Below are positions 43,283-50,734 of a stretch of 64,000 nt of DNA, one piece after another (position 1 is the first letter of the stretch; each line of letters opens with the position of its first letter). The DNA lies in assembly GCF_001598255.1 (NCBI RefSeq), contig NZ_BCYP01000024.1:124001-188000 (forward strand), read 5' to 3'. The notes below the pieces were generated by a model, which was not told the origin of the DNA, did no database searches, and saw nothing but the letters and a program-made list of their open reading frames with translations. This stretch comes from Mitsuaria chitosanitabida ATCC BAA-476 = NBRC 102408 (lineage in GTDB: Bacteria > Pseudomonadota > Gammaproteobacteria > Burkholderiales > Burkholderiaceae_C). Position numbers and translations under genes: made by a program.

Positions 43283-45427
43283 ATGGTGAAAACCCCGAGT
43301 GGCGCGATGCTCGCGCCTCGACTGCTGCGCGCGGCGCGGCGCGAGTTGCTGGACACCGGCCGGCTCAGCGTCGAGACGCTGGACGAAGGCCTGAGCCGGA
43401 GCTGGCTGCGCAGCCGCGATTTCGGCCTGAGCCCGGTGGGCCGGCCGCCCGGCGCGCCGCACGCGTCGGGCGCCCAGCTGCGCCGCGCGCTGGACCGGCA
43501 GCATGAGCTGGTCGCCCATGCGCGGCCGGTGATGGAAGACCTGTTCGAGCAGACCCGCGATGGCGAGGGCCTGGTGATCCTGGCGGACGCGCAGGGCATG
43601 CTGCTGCAGGCGCTGGGGGACGGTCGCTTCGTCGACCGCGCGGAGCGGGTCGCCCTGCGGCCCGGCGCGATCTGGGACGAGCGCTGGCGCGGCACGAACG
43701 CGATCGGCACGGCGCTGGCGGAGCAGCGGCCGGTGGCCGTGCTCGGCGGCGAGCACTTCCTGGAACGCAACGCCTTCCTCAGCTGCACCGCGGCGCCGAT
43801 CCGCGACCCGCAGGGGCGGGTGCTGGGCGTGCTGGACCTGTCGGGCGAGCAGCGCGGCTTCCAGCGGCACACGCTGGCGCTGGTGCGCTCGGCGGCGCGC
43901 ATGGTGGAGCACCGGCTGTTCCAGACGCGGCACGCCGACGGCTTGCGGCTGCAGCTGCATGTGCAGCCGGAGGGGCTGGGCACGCCGACGGAGGGGCTGC
44001 TCGCGCTGAGCGAGGACGGCTGGATCCTGGGCTGCAACGCCGCGGCGCAGGCCTGGCTGGGGCCGGAGGCGACGCGACCGAGCCCGCTCGAGGCGGTGCT
44101 GCCGGTGCGGCTCGCGCAGCTGATGGCCTGGGCGCGCCAGGGCGGGGAGGGCGCGCGGCTGCTGCATCGCGAGGACGGGCCGCCACTGTGGCTGCGGGTC
44201 CGCGTCCCGGGCGAGCGTGTCGTCGTCGCGCGCGGGCCGGGGTCGGAGCAGGCCTCGACCTCGACCTCGACCTCGACTTTGATGCCGGAGCCGGAGCCGG
44301 AGCCGATGCCAATACCGATGTCGATGCCGCCGACGGTCGGCGCGTCATCGGCACCGACCTTGGCACATCTGGACGATGCCTTGCAGCCGCTGGACCTTGG
44401 CGACGCCACGATGCATCAGGCGGTGGCGCGCGCGCGTCGCGTGCTGGACAAGCCGATCGCGCTGCTGCTGCAGGGCGAGTCGGGCGTGGGCAAGGATCTC
44501 TTCGCGCGCGCCGTCCACGACAGCGGGCAACGTCGTGATCGTCCCTTCATCGCGGTGAACTGCGCGGCGCTGCCGGAGTCGCTGATCGAATCCGAGCTCT
44601 TCGGCTACCGGCCGGGCGCCTTCACCGGTGCGTCGCGCGAGGGCGCGCCCGGCCGGCTGCGCGAGGCGCATGGCGGGACCCTGTTCCTCGACGAGATCGG
44701 CGACATGCCGCTGGCGATGCAGGCGCGCCTGCTGCGCGTGCTGCAGGACCGGCAGGTGCAGCCGCTGGGCGGTGGGCCGTCGGTGTCGGTGGACTTCCAG
44801 CTCATCTGTGCCAGCCACCGGCCGCTGCGCCAGCTGGTCGCGCAAGGGCAGTTCCGGGAGGACCTCTACTACCGGCTCAACGGCCTGACGCTGTGCCTGC
44901 CGCCGCTGCGCGAGCGCCAGGACCTGCCGCTGCTGATCGATCGGCTGCTCGCGGGGCTGGAGCCGGCGCGGCGGGTGGCGCTGGATCCGGTCCTGTATCG
45001 CGAGCTGGCGGGCTACGCCTGGCCGGGCAACATCCGGCAGCTGGAGCAGGTGCTGCGCATCGCCTGCGCGCTGATGGAGCCCGGCGAATCGGTGATCCGC
45101 CGCGGGCATCTGCCGGATGACCTGATCGAGGAGCTGGATCAGCAGACCGCCAGCCCGGACCGGGCGCATGGCGACGAGTCGATCTCACGGCCCGAGGTGC
45201 CCGCCATGTCGGGCGACACGCGGGCCGGGACCACGGCGGGTGCCGGCGCCCATGCCGGCACCGGCAGGGACGCGTCGTCGTCGGCCAGGACGCCGCCGAT
45301 GCTGCGCGAGCAATCGAGGGCCCATGCGCGGCGCGTGCTCGAGGACTGCGGCGGCAACCATTCCGAGGCGGCGCGGCGGCTGGGGATCGGCCGCAACACG
45401 CTGTACCGGCTGCTGCGACAGGCCTGA
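43283..45427 (+). CDS. sigma-54-dependent activator, GAF-AAA-Fis (AcoR-like)
   Basis: 714 residues from ATG 43283 (GGAGAC upstream). The N-terminal part (about 60-215; RWRGTNAIGTALAEQRPV, HFLERNAFLSCTAAPI, GVLDLSGEQRGFQ) is the AcoR-type GAF sensor. A weaker PAS-like part (about 240-310) and a low-complexity linker (about 325-350) follow. The AAA+ domain has Walker A GESGVGKD near 400, the sigma-54 contact loop GAFTGA, GGTLFLDEIGDMPL and REDLYYRLNGL. The C-terminal Fis-type helix-turn-helix is HARRVLEDCGGNHSEAARRLG then GRNTLYRLL. It should bind the palindrome upstream and activate the aldehyde dehydrogenase promoter. A second low-complexity insert (about 630-670) precedes the HTH. Confidence 0.93.
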   Translation: MVKTPSGAMLAPRLLRAARRELLDTGRLSVETLDEGLSRSWLRSRDFGLSPVGRPPGAPHASGAQLRRALDRQHELVAHARPVMEDLFEQTRDGEGLVILADAQGMLLQALGDGRFVDRAERVALRPGAIWDERWRGTNAIGTALAEQRPVAVLGGEHFLERNAFLSCTAAPIRDPQGRVLGVLDLSGEQRGFQRHTLALVRSAARMVEHRLFQTRHADGLRLQLHVQPEGLGTPTEGLLALSEDGWILGCNAAAQAWLGPEATRPSPLEAVLPVRLAQLMAWARQGGEGARLLHREDGPPLWLRVRVPGERVVVARGPGSEQASTSTSTSTLMPEPEPEPMPIPMSMPPTVGASSAPTLAHLDDALQPLDLGDATMHQAVARARRVLDKPIALLLQGESGVGKDLFARAVHDSGQRRDRPFIAVNCAALPESLIESELFGYRPGAFTGASREGAPGRLREAHGGTLFLDEIGDMPLAMQARLLRVLQDRQVQPLGGGPSVSVDFQLICASHRPLRQLVAQGQFREDLYYRLNGLTLCLPPLRERQDLPLLIDRLLAGLEPARRVALDPVLYRELAGYAWPGNIRQLEQVLRIACALMEPGESVIRRGHLPDDLIEELDQQTASPDRAHGDESISRPEVPAMSGDTRAGTTAGAGAHAGTGRDASSSARTPPMLREQSRAHARRVLEDCGGNHSEAARRLGIGRNTLYRLLRQA
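44253..44328 (+). repeat. in-frame hexanucleotide repeats in the activator linker
   Basis: Four copies of CCTCGA (44253-44276) encode alternating Ser-Thr. They are followed after a short break by a run of GGAGCC and GATGCC hexamers (44281-44310) and variants to 44328, encoding Pro-Glu, Pro-Met and similar pairs. The unit is six bases, so gain or loss keeps frame and only changes linker length between the sensor and AAA+ domains. Confidence 0.85.
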
Positions 45428-45596
45428 GCGCGCGCCGCGAGCGATGGGTTGTAGGTCAACGCCCGACACGCGCATCAGCGATACGCCCGCCCGGCGATGC
45501 GGCGAACGCGGCTGGGCGAGGCCCGCCGCGATCCCTACAGTACGACTCATGCGGTCCAGGTTTTGGTGGTGGACCCGCAGAGGCGCAAGCCGGACG

Positions 45597-46592
45597 TCAA
45601 TGGGTAAGGCGGACATTCGCAAGGATGTCCGCCTTCGTCTTTTGGGGCGGCGGCCCGATGCGTTCGAAGGTGCCGAGGATGGGCAGGTGGTCGAAGACGA
45701 GCTTTCCGGCCGGCAGGCCGGGGTGGGACGCGGGAAGCGGCACCGCCCGGGTCTGTTCCTCGTTCAGGCGCCATCCTGATCGCCCGAAGAGCAGGGCCGA
45801 GGACACCATCAGCTGATCGAAGGTCCGCCATCCGGAGACCTTGCCGGCGCGATGGATGTAGGTGCCGGGATCGCTCAGGCGTCGGTCGGGCGTGTCGTTC
45901 GGGAATGCGCTCAGGTGGCGCCAGAACGGGTTGAAGAGCAGCCGCCCGTTCTGCCGGACGCGCTCACGGTCGCGCGTGGCGAGCAGGAAGCGTTCGAGGC
46001 CGTCATCGAAAGGCTCGTCGTTGTAGTCGCCGAGCAGCACGATGTTGGCGTCCGGATGCGGGCCCAGGTGCTCCTCGTCCAACCAGTCCCGGAGGAAGGC
46101 GGCGATGTGCGTGCGCTCCGGATCGCGCTGATCCATGTGCAGACGGCTCGGCCAATGCGAGGCGATGAGCTCCAGTGGGGGGCTGTCGTCCGTCAGCTGG
46201 GCGGTGAAGTGCATCCCTGCCTTGACGAAGGTGCCACGGACCTTGTCGACGAGCGGGCTTCGGAAACCGACCTGTATCCGTCCCTTGCGGCCGAGGATGC
46301 AGAGCGAGAAATGGCTCTTGCCCGCCGTCTGGAAAGCTGGAAACCAGGCGAACCCGACGCGAGCCGTCGGGCAGGCGTCGCGCAGGCCTTGCACGCTGCT
46401 CGGCGCCATCTCGCCGAGGACGACGAGGTCCGCCCGCAGGTCCTCGACGAGATGAAGGAGGACTGCCGCGGCGGCCGCGAAGTCGTCGGCCGTTGCCCGG
46501 TCGGGATCCCGGACGGGCGAGAGACCGGTGTTCCACCAGACGATGCGGACGTTCCGCTGCTCCGGACCGGAAGAGACGTGATCGTGCGTCAT
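45597..46592 (-). CDS. endonuclease/exonuclease/phosphatase (EEP) family protein
   Basis: 331 residues. The EEP fold is indicated by VRIVWWNTGLSP at the start, the catalytic glutamate region VVLGEMAPSSV, IASHWPSRLHM, the GDYNDEPFD motif (about 195-203) and the final histidine in FDHLPILGTFE. The family includes DNA and RNA nucleases and lipid or nucleotide phosphatases; the substrate here is open. No signal peptide is seen, so it is cytoplasmic. It starts 12 bases after the stop of a 149-residue unknown gene, and both proteins begin MTHD. The pair is isolated in the accessory-looking block, so a nuclease with a partner, as in stress or defence modules, is possible but unproven. Confidence 0.75.
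   Translation of the reverse strand: MTHDHVSSGPEQRNVRIVWWNTGLSPVRDPDRATADDFAAAAAVLLHLVEDLRADLVVLGEMAPSSVQGLRDACPTARVGFAWFPAFQTAGKSHFSLCILGRKGRIQVGFRSPLVDKVRGTFVKAGMHFTAQLTDDSPPLELIASHWPSRLHMDQRDPERTHIAAFLRDWLDEEHLGPHPDANIVLLGDYNDEPFDDGLERFLLATRDRERVRQNGRLLFNPFWRHLSAFPNDTPDRRLSDPGTYIHRAGKVSGWRTFDQLMVSSALLFGRSGWRLNEEQTRAVPLPASHPGLPAGKLVFDHLPILGTFERIGPPPQKTKADILANVRLTH
45606..45635 (+). terminator. terminator hairpin for the sigma-54 activator gene
   Basis: AAGGCGGACAT (45606-45616), eight-base loop, ATGTCCGCCTT (45625-45635), then CGTCTTTT. The 11-bp stem is perfect and the T-rich run follows on the plus strand only, as expected for a terminator of the activator transcript ending at 45427. It lies within the last codons of the convergent EEP gene. 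Confidence 0.65.
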
Positions 46593-46604
46593 GTCGTGCC
46601 CGTC

Positions 46605-47054
46605 TCAAAGCAGCATCAGGTCGCGGATCGCCTTCCCGGCGAGGGCGGAGCCCATGACCTCGCAGAGATGCTCCTCCAGCGCGTCGAGATCGCAGTAGAG
46701 CGCCACGTAGTTGAGCGACAGGTGGTAGGGCAGTCCGCCGTCACGCGCCGGCTCGCCTCGGGCCACGACCGTGCCCCTGGCGGGATTCGTGACGCTGCGC
46801 AGGACGATGCGCGTCGTGAGCATCACGTCCCCCTGCGGATCATCGAAGCTCTCGCAATCGTCCTTGTCGAAGTACAGCTCCACCTTGCCGCCGGTCTCCT
46901 TGAGCAGCGCGTTGTTGAGGGTCGCGAAGAGCCGGGCGATCTGCTGCCTCTCGGACTCCGCCTCATGGGCGCGCTCCAGCCCTTGGCGGATCACCTGGCC
47001 GAAGTTGCGGCGGACCGGGAGGCCCGGATCGATCTCGAGTTCGTCGTGTGTCAT
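46605..47054 (-). CDS. unknown protein, partner of the EEP-family gene
   Basis: 149 residues, cytoplasmic, acidic (DELEIDPG, YFDKDDCESFDDPQGD). Residues about 20-60 form a helix (NFGQVIRQGLERAHEAESERQQIARLF). The middle has strands (GKVELYFDKDD, MLTTRIVLRSV) and the end is a helix (LDALEEHLCEVMGSALAGKAI). I recognise no family. It is the first gene of a two-gene unit with the EEP protein and has no other close neighbours on its strand. A binding, inhibitory or adaptor role towards the EEP protein is a guess from context only. Confidence 0.6.
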   Translation of the reverse strand: MTHDELEIDPGLPVRRNFGQVIRQGLERAHEAESERQQIARLFATLNNALLKETGGKVELYFDKDDCESFDDPQGDVMLTTRIVLRSVTNPARGTVVARGEPARDGGLPYHLSLNYVALYCDLDALEEHLCEVMGSALAGKAIRDLMLL

Positions 47055-47280
47055 GACTGCTGAACCACCCTCTGCAACGGTGCCTTCAACCCCGCCGAAT
47101 CCCCACGACCGGCGCCCGCCCCACCGCGGCTTCCGCGGGGGGAGCCGGTCACTCTACGCGGCGGAATGTCCCGCGCCCACCGACTTGGCAACCCTCGATC
47201 GGTGGACTTTCGCGCCGCACTGCCGCCCATAAACTAGCGCACCTACCGAGACCTGCCATCGCTGCGTCCGGAGTACCTTC

Positions 47281-48720
47281 ATGAAGCTCTACGAGAAGCT
47301 CGCCGACGACATCGAGCGCCAGATCCGCGGCGGCGTCTTCCGCCACGGCGACCGGCTGCAATCGGTCCGCCAGACCAGCCAGCAGCGCCAGCTCAGCGTC
47401 ACCACCGTGCTGCGCGCCTACCTGCTGCTCGAGAGCCGCGGGCTCGTGGTCAGCAAGCCGCAATCGGGCTACTTCGTCCAGCTGCGGCCCGGCAGCGCGG
47501 CCGCCGACGCGGCTGCCGACGCGGTCGAGGCCATCGCCACGCCCAAGCCGATCGCGCTGTCCTCGTCGGTCGACGTGTCGCGGCTGGTGCTCTCCACGCT
47601 GCGCTCCATCGCCGCGCACGACGCGGTCCCGCTCGGCTCGCCCTATCCGGACACGGGCACCTTCCCGCTGGAGAAGCTCAACCGCTACGCCTACGCGGCG
47701 GGCCAGGACCCGTCGCTGCGCCCGCTGCAGGACGGTCTGCCCCCCGGTCATCCGCAGCTGATCCGCCAGATCGCCAAGCGCTACCTGGACAAGGGCCAGG
47801 CCGTCGACGCGGCCGAGATCCTCGTCACCATGGGCGCGACCGAGGCCATCAACCTCTGCCTGCAGGCGGTGGCCAAGCCCGGCGACGTGATCGCCGTCGA
47901 GTCGCCGACCTTCTAAGCGATGCTCCACGCGATCGAGCGCATGGGCATGCGGGCCATCGAGATCCCCACGCATCCCGAGCTCGGCCTGGACGTGGACGCG
48001 CTCGCGCGCATCGCCGCGACCCAGCCGATCGCCGCCTGCATGGTGATGCCCAACTTCCACAATCCGCTGGGCTTCGTCATGCCCGACGAGCGCAAGCGCG
48101 CGCTGGTCGAGCTGGCCGCCCGGCTGGACATGCCGCTGATCGAGAACGGTGTCTACAACGAGCTCTATTACGGCGACGCGCCACCGCGCACGCTCAAGTC
48201 CTACGACCGCCAGGGCCTGGTGCTGCACTGCGGCACCTTCTCCAAGACGCTCACCTCGATCTACCGCATCGGCTGGGCGCTGCCGGGCCGCTACCGGGAC
48301 CAGGTCGAGAAGCTGAAGTTCCTGAACACGCTGACCACGCCGCCGCTGCCGCAGGTGGCGATCGCGCGCTTCCTGGAGCGCGACGGCTACGAGGCCCATC
48401 TGCGCCGCCTGCGCAAGGCCTACGCGCAGCAGGGCAGCCTGATGCGGGCCATCGTGCTGCGCTTCTTCCCGGCGGGGACGCGGGCGTCGACGCCGCAGGG
48501 CGGCTACGTGCTCTGGATCGAGCTGCCCGAGGCCGTCGACGCGATGCGCCTGTACGAGCTGGCGCTGGCGCGCGGCATCACCATCGGACCGGGCTACATG
48601 TTCTCGGTCTCCAACAGCTACCGGCACTTCATCCGGCTGAACTACAGCACGCCCTGGTCGCCGGCGATCGAGCAGGCGGTCATCACGGTCGGCAAGCTCG
48701 CCGCGGACTGCCTGCGCTGA
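47281..48720 (+). pseudogene. MocR-family (GntR-aminotransferase) regulator interrupted by an in-frame stop
   Basis: The frame encodes a 479-residue MocR-type protein except for a TAA at 47914-47916. The N-terminal GntR winged helix (YEKLADDIERQIRGG, SVTTVLRAYLLLESRGL) and the first part of the aminotransferase-like domain precede the stop. After it the same frame continues through KSYDRQGLVLHCGTF, the PLP-lysine motif GTFSKTLTSIYRIGW and a normal C-terminus. The break falls in ESPTF-stop-AMLHAIE; family members usually have an aromatic residue there, so TAC to TAA is the simplest explanation. No ribosome site precedes the ATG at 47920. It is either an inactive gene, a recent mutation or a base-call error. 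Confidence 0.85.
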
Positions 48721-49712
48721 GGCGCCGACGCCGCGCGCTTGCGCACGTACATCGCCTCGTCCGCCGCGAGCACCAGCCGCTGCGCCGACAGCCCGTGCGC
48801 CGCGCTGGTCGCGATGCCGACGCTCGCATCGACGCGGACCTCGGTACCGTCCGGCAGGGCGATGGGCTGGCGCAGCTGCGCCAGCAGGCGCGTCACGACG
48901 ACGCGGGCGGCGGGCTCGTCGTCGACGCCGGCCAGGAACCAGGCGAACTCGTCGCCGCCCAGCCGCGCCACCGAGTCGTTCCCGCGCAGCTCGCGTGCCA
49001 GCCGGTCGCCGATGGCGCGCAGCACCACGTCGCCCGCGTCGTGACCGTGCCGGTCGTTGATCGGCTTGAAGCCGTCCAGGTCCAGGTAGCAGACGGTCAG
49101 GCCGCGCCGCCCCTCGTCCTGGCGTCGCGCCTGGGCGGCCGCCTGCCGCAGCAGTTCCTCGAAGAGCCGCCGGTTCGCCAATCCCGTCAGCGGGTCGTGC
49201 AGCGCCTCGTGCTGGGCGCGTTCCTCGCTGTGCTTGAGCTGGTCGATGTCGACGACCATCCAGAGGAACTCCGCGTCGCTGAGCACCGCGGCGCTCAGGT
49301 CCACCCACAGGTCCGCGCCGCCGCGCGTGCGCATCCGCAGCTGCGCGTGGAAGCGCCCGTCGCGCCGCACCGCCTCGTAGCCGAGCCGGCCGACGCGCTC
49401 GAAGGTCTCGTCGTCGGGATAGAGCAGCCGCATGGACGCGCCCTCGACCATGCCCTCGTCGTAGCCGAGGATGCGATGGATGGCCGGGTTGGCCCAGAGG
49501 ATGCGGCGGTCCTTGACCCGCACCATGCCCACCAGGTTGTTGTTGAGCAGCAGCGCCTGCTCGCGCGCCAGACGCTCCACATGCGCCTGGGCCGCGCGGC
49601 GGTGGCGATCCTGCACGCCCGCGTGGATCGCGGCGGCCAGGCCCAGGATCCCTAGCGCCGCGATGCACAGCGGATGCGTCGTCAGGGTGAGGTCGAGCAG
49701 CGTGGGCGTCAT
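48642..49712 (-). CDS. membrane-anchored PAS-GGDEF diguanylate cyclase
   Basis: 356 residues from ATG 49712 (GGAG upstream). One N-terminal membrane span (PLCIAALGILGLAAAIHAG), a PAS domain (about 50-160; NNLVGMVRVKDRRILWANPAIHRILGYDE), then a GGDEF domain (about 165-325) with HDPLTGLANRR, CYLDLDGFKPINDRHGHDAGD and the active-site RLGGDEFAW. It should make cyclic-di-GMP from two GTP. No RxxD inhibitory site is obvious directly before GGDEF. About 30 residues after the usual domain end (ADEAMYVRKR) are encoded in a 79-base antisense overlap with the MocR pseudogene. Confidence 0.9.
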   Translation of the reverse strand: MTPTLLDLTLTTHPLCIAALGILGLAAAIHAGVQDRHRRAAQAHVERLAREQALLLNNNLVGMVRVKDRRILWANPAIHRILGYDEGMVEGASMRLLYPDDETFERVGRLGYEAVRRDGRFHAQLRMRTRGGADLWVDLSAAVLSDAEFLWMVVDIDQLKHSEERAQHEALHDPLTGLANRRLFEELLRQAAAQARRQDEGRRGLTVCYLDLDGFKPINDRHGHDAGDVVLRAIGDRLARELRGNDSVARLGGDEFAWFLAGVDDEPAARVVVTRLLAQLRQPIALPDGTEVRVDASVGIATSAAHGLSAQRLVLAADEAMYVRKRAASAPQRRQSAASLPTVMTACSIAGDQGVL

Positions 49713-49809
49713 GGCGGACTCCGGGAGGGCGGGAATTGGAGGGGGCACAGCCTGCGGCGGCGGGGGCGACGCCGGGCGAGGCGCAAGAGGCGTGGAGGCG
49801 ATCCGGTGA

Positions 49810-50721
49810 TCAGGTCAGCTGGTAGGCGGCGTTGGGCACGACGGGCTCGGGCGGCTCGCGGCCGCACAGCGCCAGCACCGAGCGCTCGATGCCGCGCGCG
49901 ATCGCGTCCAGCGCCAGCGCGTTGGGGGCGGGGCCGAAGGGTTCGCAGACCTCGTTGGCGACGGCCTCCAGCGCGATCAGCGTGTAGCTCAGGAAGACGC
50001 ACAGCAGCGGCGTGAAGAACTCCGTCGCGTCGACCAGGCCGAAGGGCAGCAGCACGCAGTAGGTGTAGACGGTGCGGTGCAGCAGCACGCCGTAGGCATA
50101 GGGGATGGGGGTGGAGGCGATGCGCTCGCAGCCGCCGATGGCCTTGCCGATCTCGGTGAGCTGGGCATCCAGCGTCCAGAAGCGCACGTCGCTGAGCCGT
50201 CCCTGGTCCTGCAGCGCGCACAGGCGCTCGCGCACCGCGTGCAGCGCGGCGGTCGAGGGCTGCGGGTCGCGGCGCAGCAGGAAGGCCTGGCGGCGGCCGA
50301 CGAGGCGGATCAGGTCCTCGTCCGGATCGGTGCGGCGCAGCTCGTGCTTGAGCGCGTAGACCGCGGCCAGCAGCTGGTGCGCGACGGGCTCGACGGGCGC
50401 CGGATCGCGCAGGTAGCAGCGCAGCTCGGACACCAGCGCCCGCGACGCGATCAGCAGGTTGCCCCACAGGTGGCGCGCCTCGTTGAAGCGCTCGTAGCTG
50501 GCGTTGTTGCGGAAGCCCAGGAAGATGGCCAGCGTCAGGCCGAAGGGCGTGAGCAGCGTCGCGTTCAGAGGGATCTTCTCGCCGAGGATCCGGCCCTGCG
50601 AGACCACGGCCAGCACGCTCACCGCCGCCATGAAGCCCAGCTGCGGCAGGATCGCCGGCAGCACCGAGCCGTGCCACACGAACAGCAGTCGGAACCAGCT
50701 CTGCTTGGGGCGGACGATCAT
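49810..50721 (-). CDS. bestrophin-like anion channel family protein
   Basis: 303 residues. Bestrophin/UPF0187 family features are RPKQSWFRLLFVWHGSVLPAI at the N-terminus, LTPFGLTLAIFLGFRNNASYERFNEARHLWGNLL and the C-terminal FLSYTLIALEAVANEVCEPFG. Four membrane helices are expected, forming a pentameric channel for anions in the inner membrane. It lies 13 bases after the YdeP-type oxidoreductase stop with GGAGACTGAG as a ribosome site, so the two are an operon. The shared role, perhaps in acid or anion stress, is inference. Confidence 0.88.
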   Translation of the reverse strand: MIVRPKQSWFRLLFVWHGSVLPAILPQLGFMAAVSVLAVVSQGRILGEKIPLNATLLTPFGLTLAIFLGFRNNASYERFNEARHLWGNLLIASRALVSELRCYLRDPAPVEPVAHQLLAAVYALKHELRRTDPDEDLIRLVGRRQAFLLRRDPQPSTAALHAVRERLCALQDQGRLSDVRFWTLDAQLTEIGKAIGGCERIASTPIPYAYGVLLHRTVYTYCVLLPFGLVDATEFFTPLLCVFLSYTLIALEAVANEVCEPFGPAPNALALDAIARGIERSVLALCGREPPEPVVPNAAYQLT

Positions 50722-50734
50722 CGGCTCAGTCTCC

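Noticed and set aside
47920..48720. Second half of the MocR gene as an independent aminotransferase gene
   Set aside because: No ribosome site before ATG 47920 and the fragment lacks the N-terminal part of the fold; a nonsense mutation is simpler.
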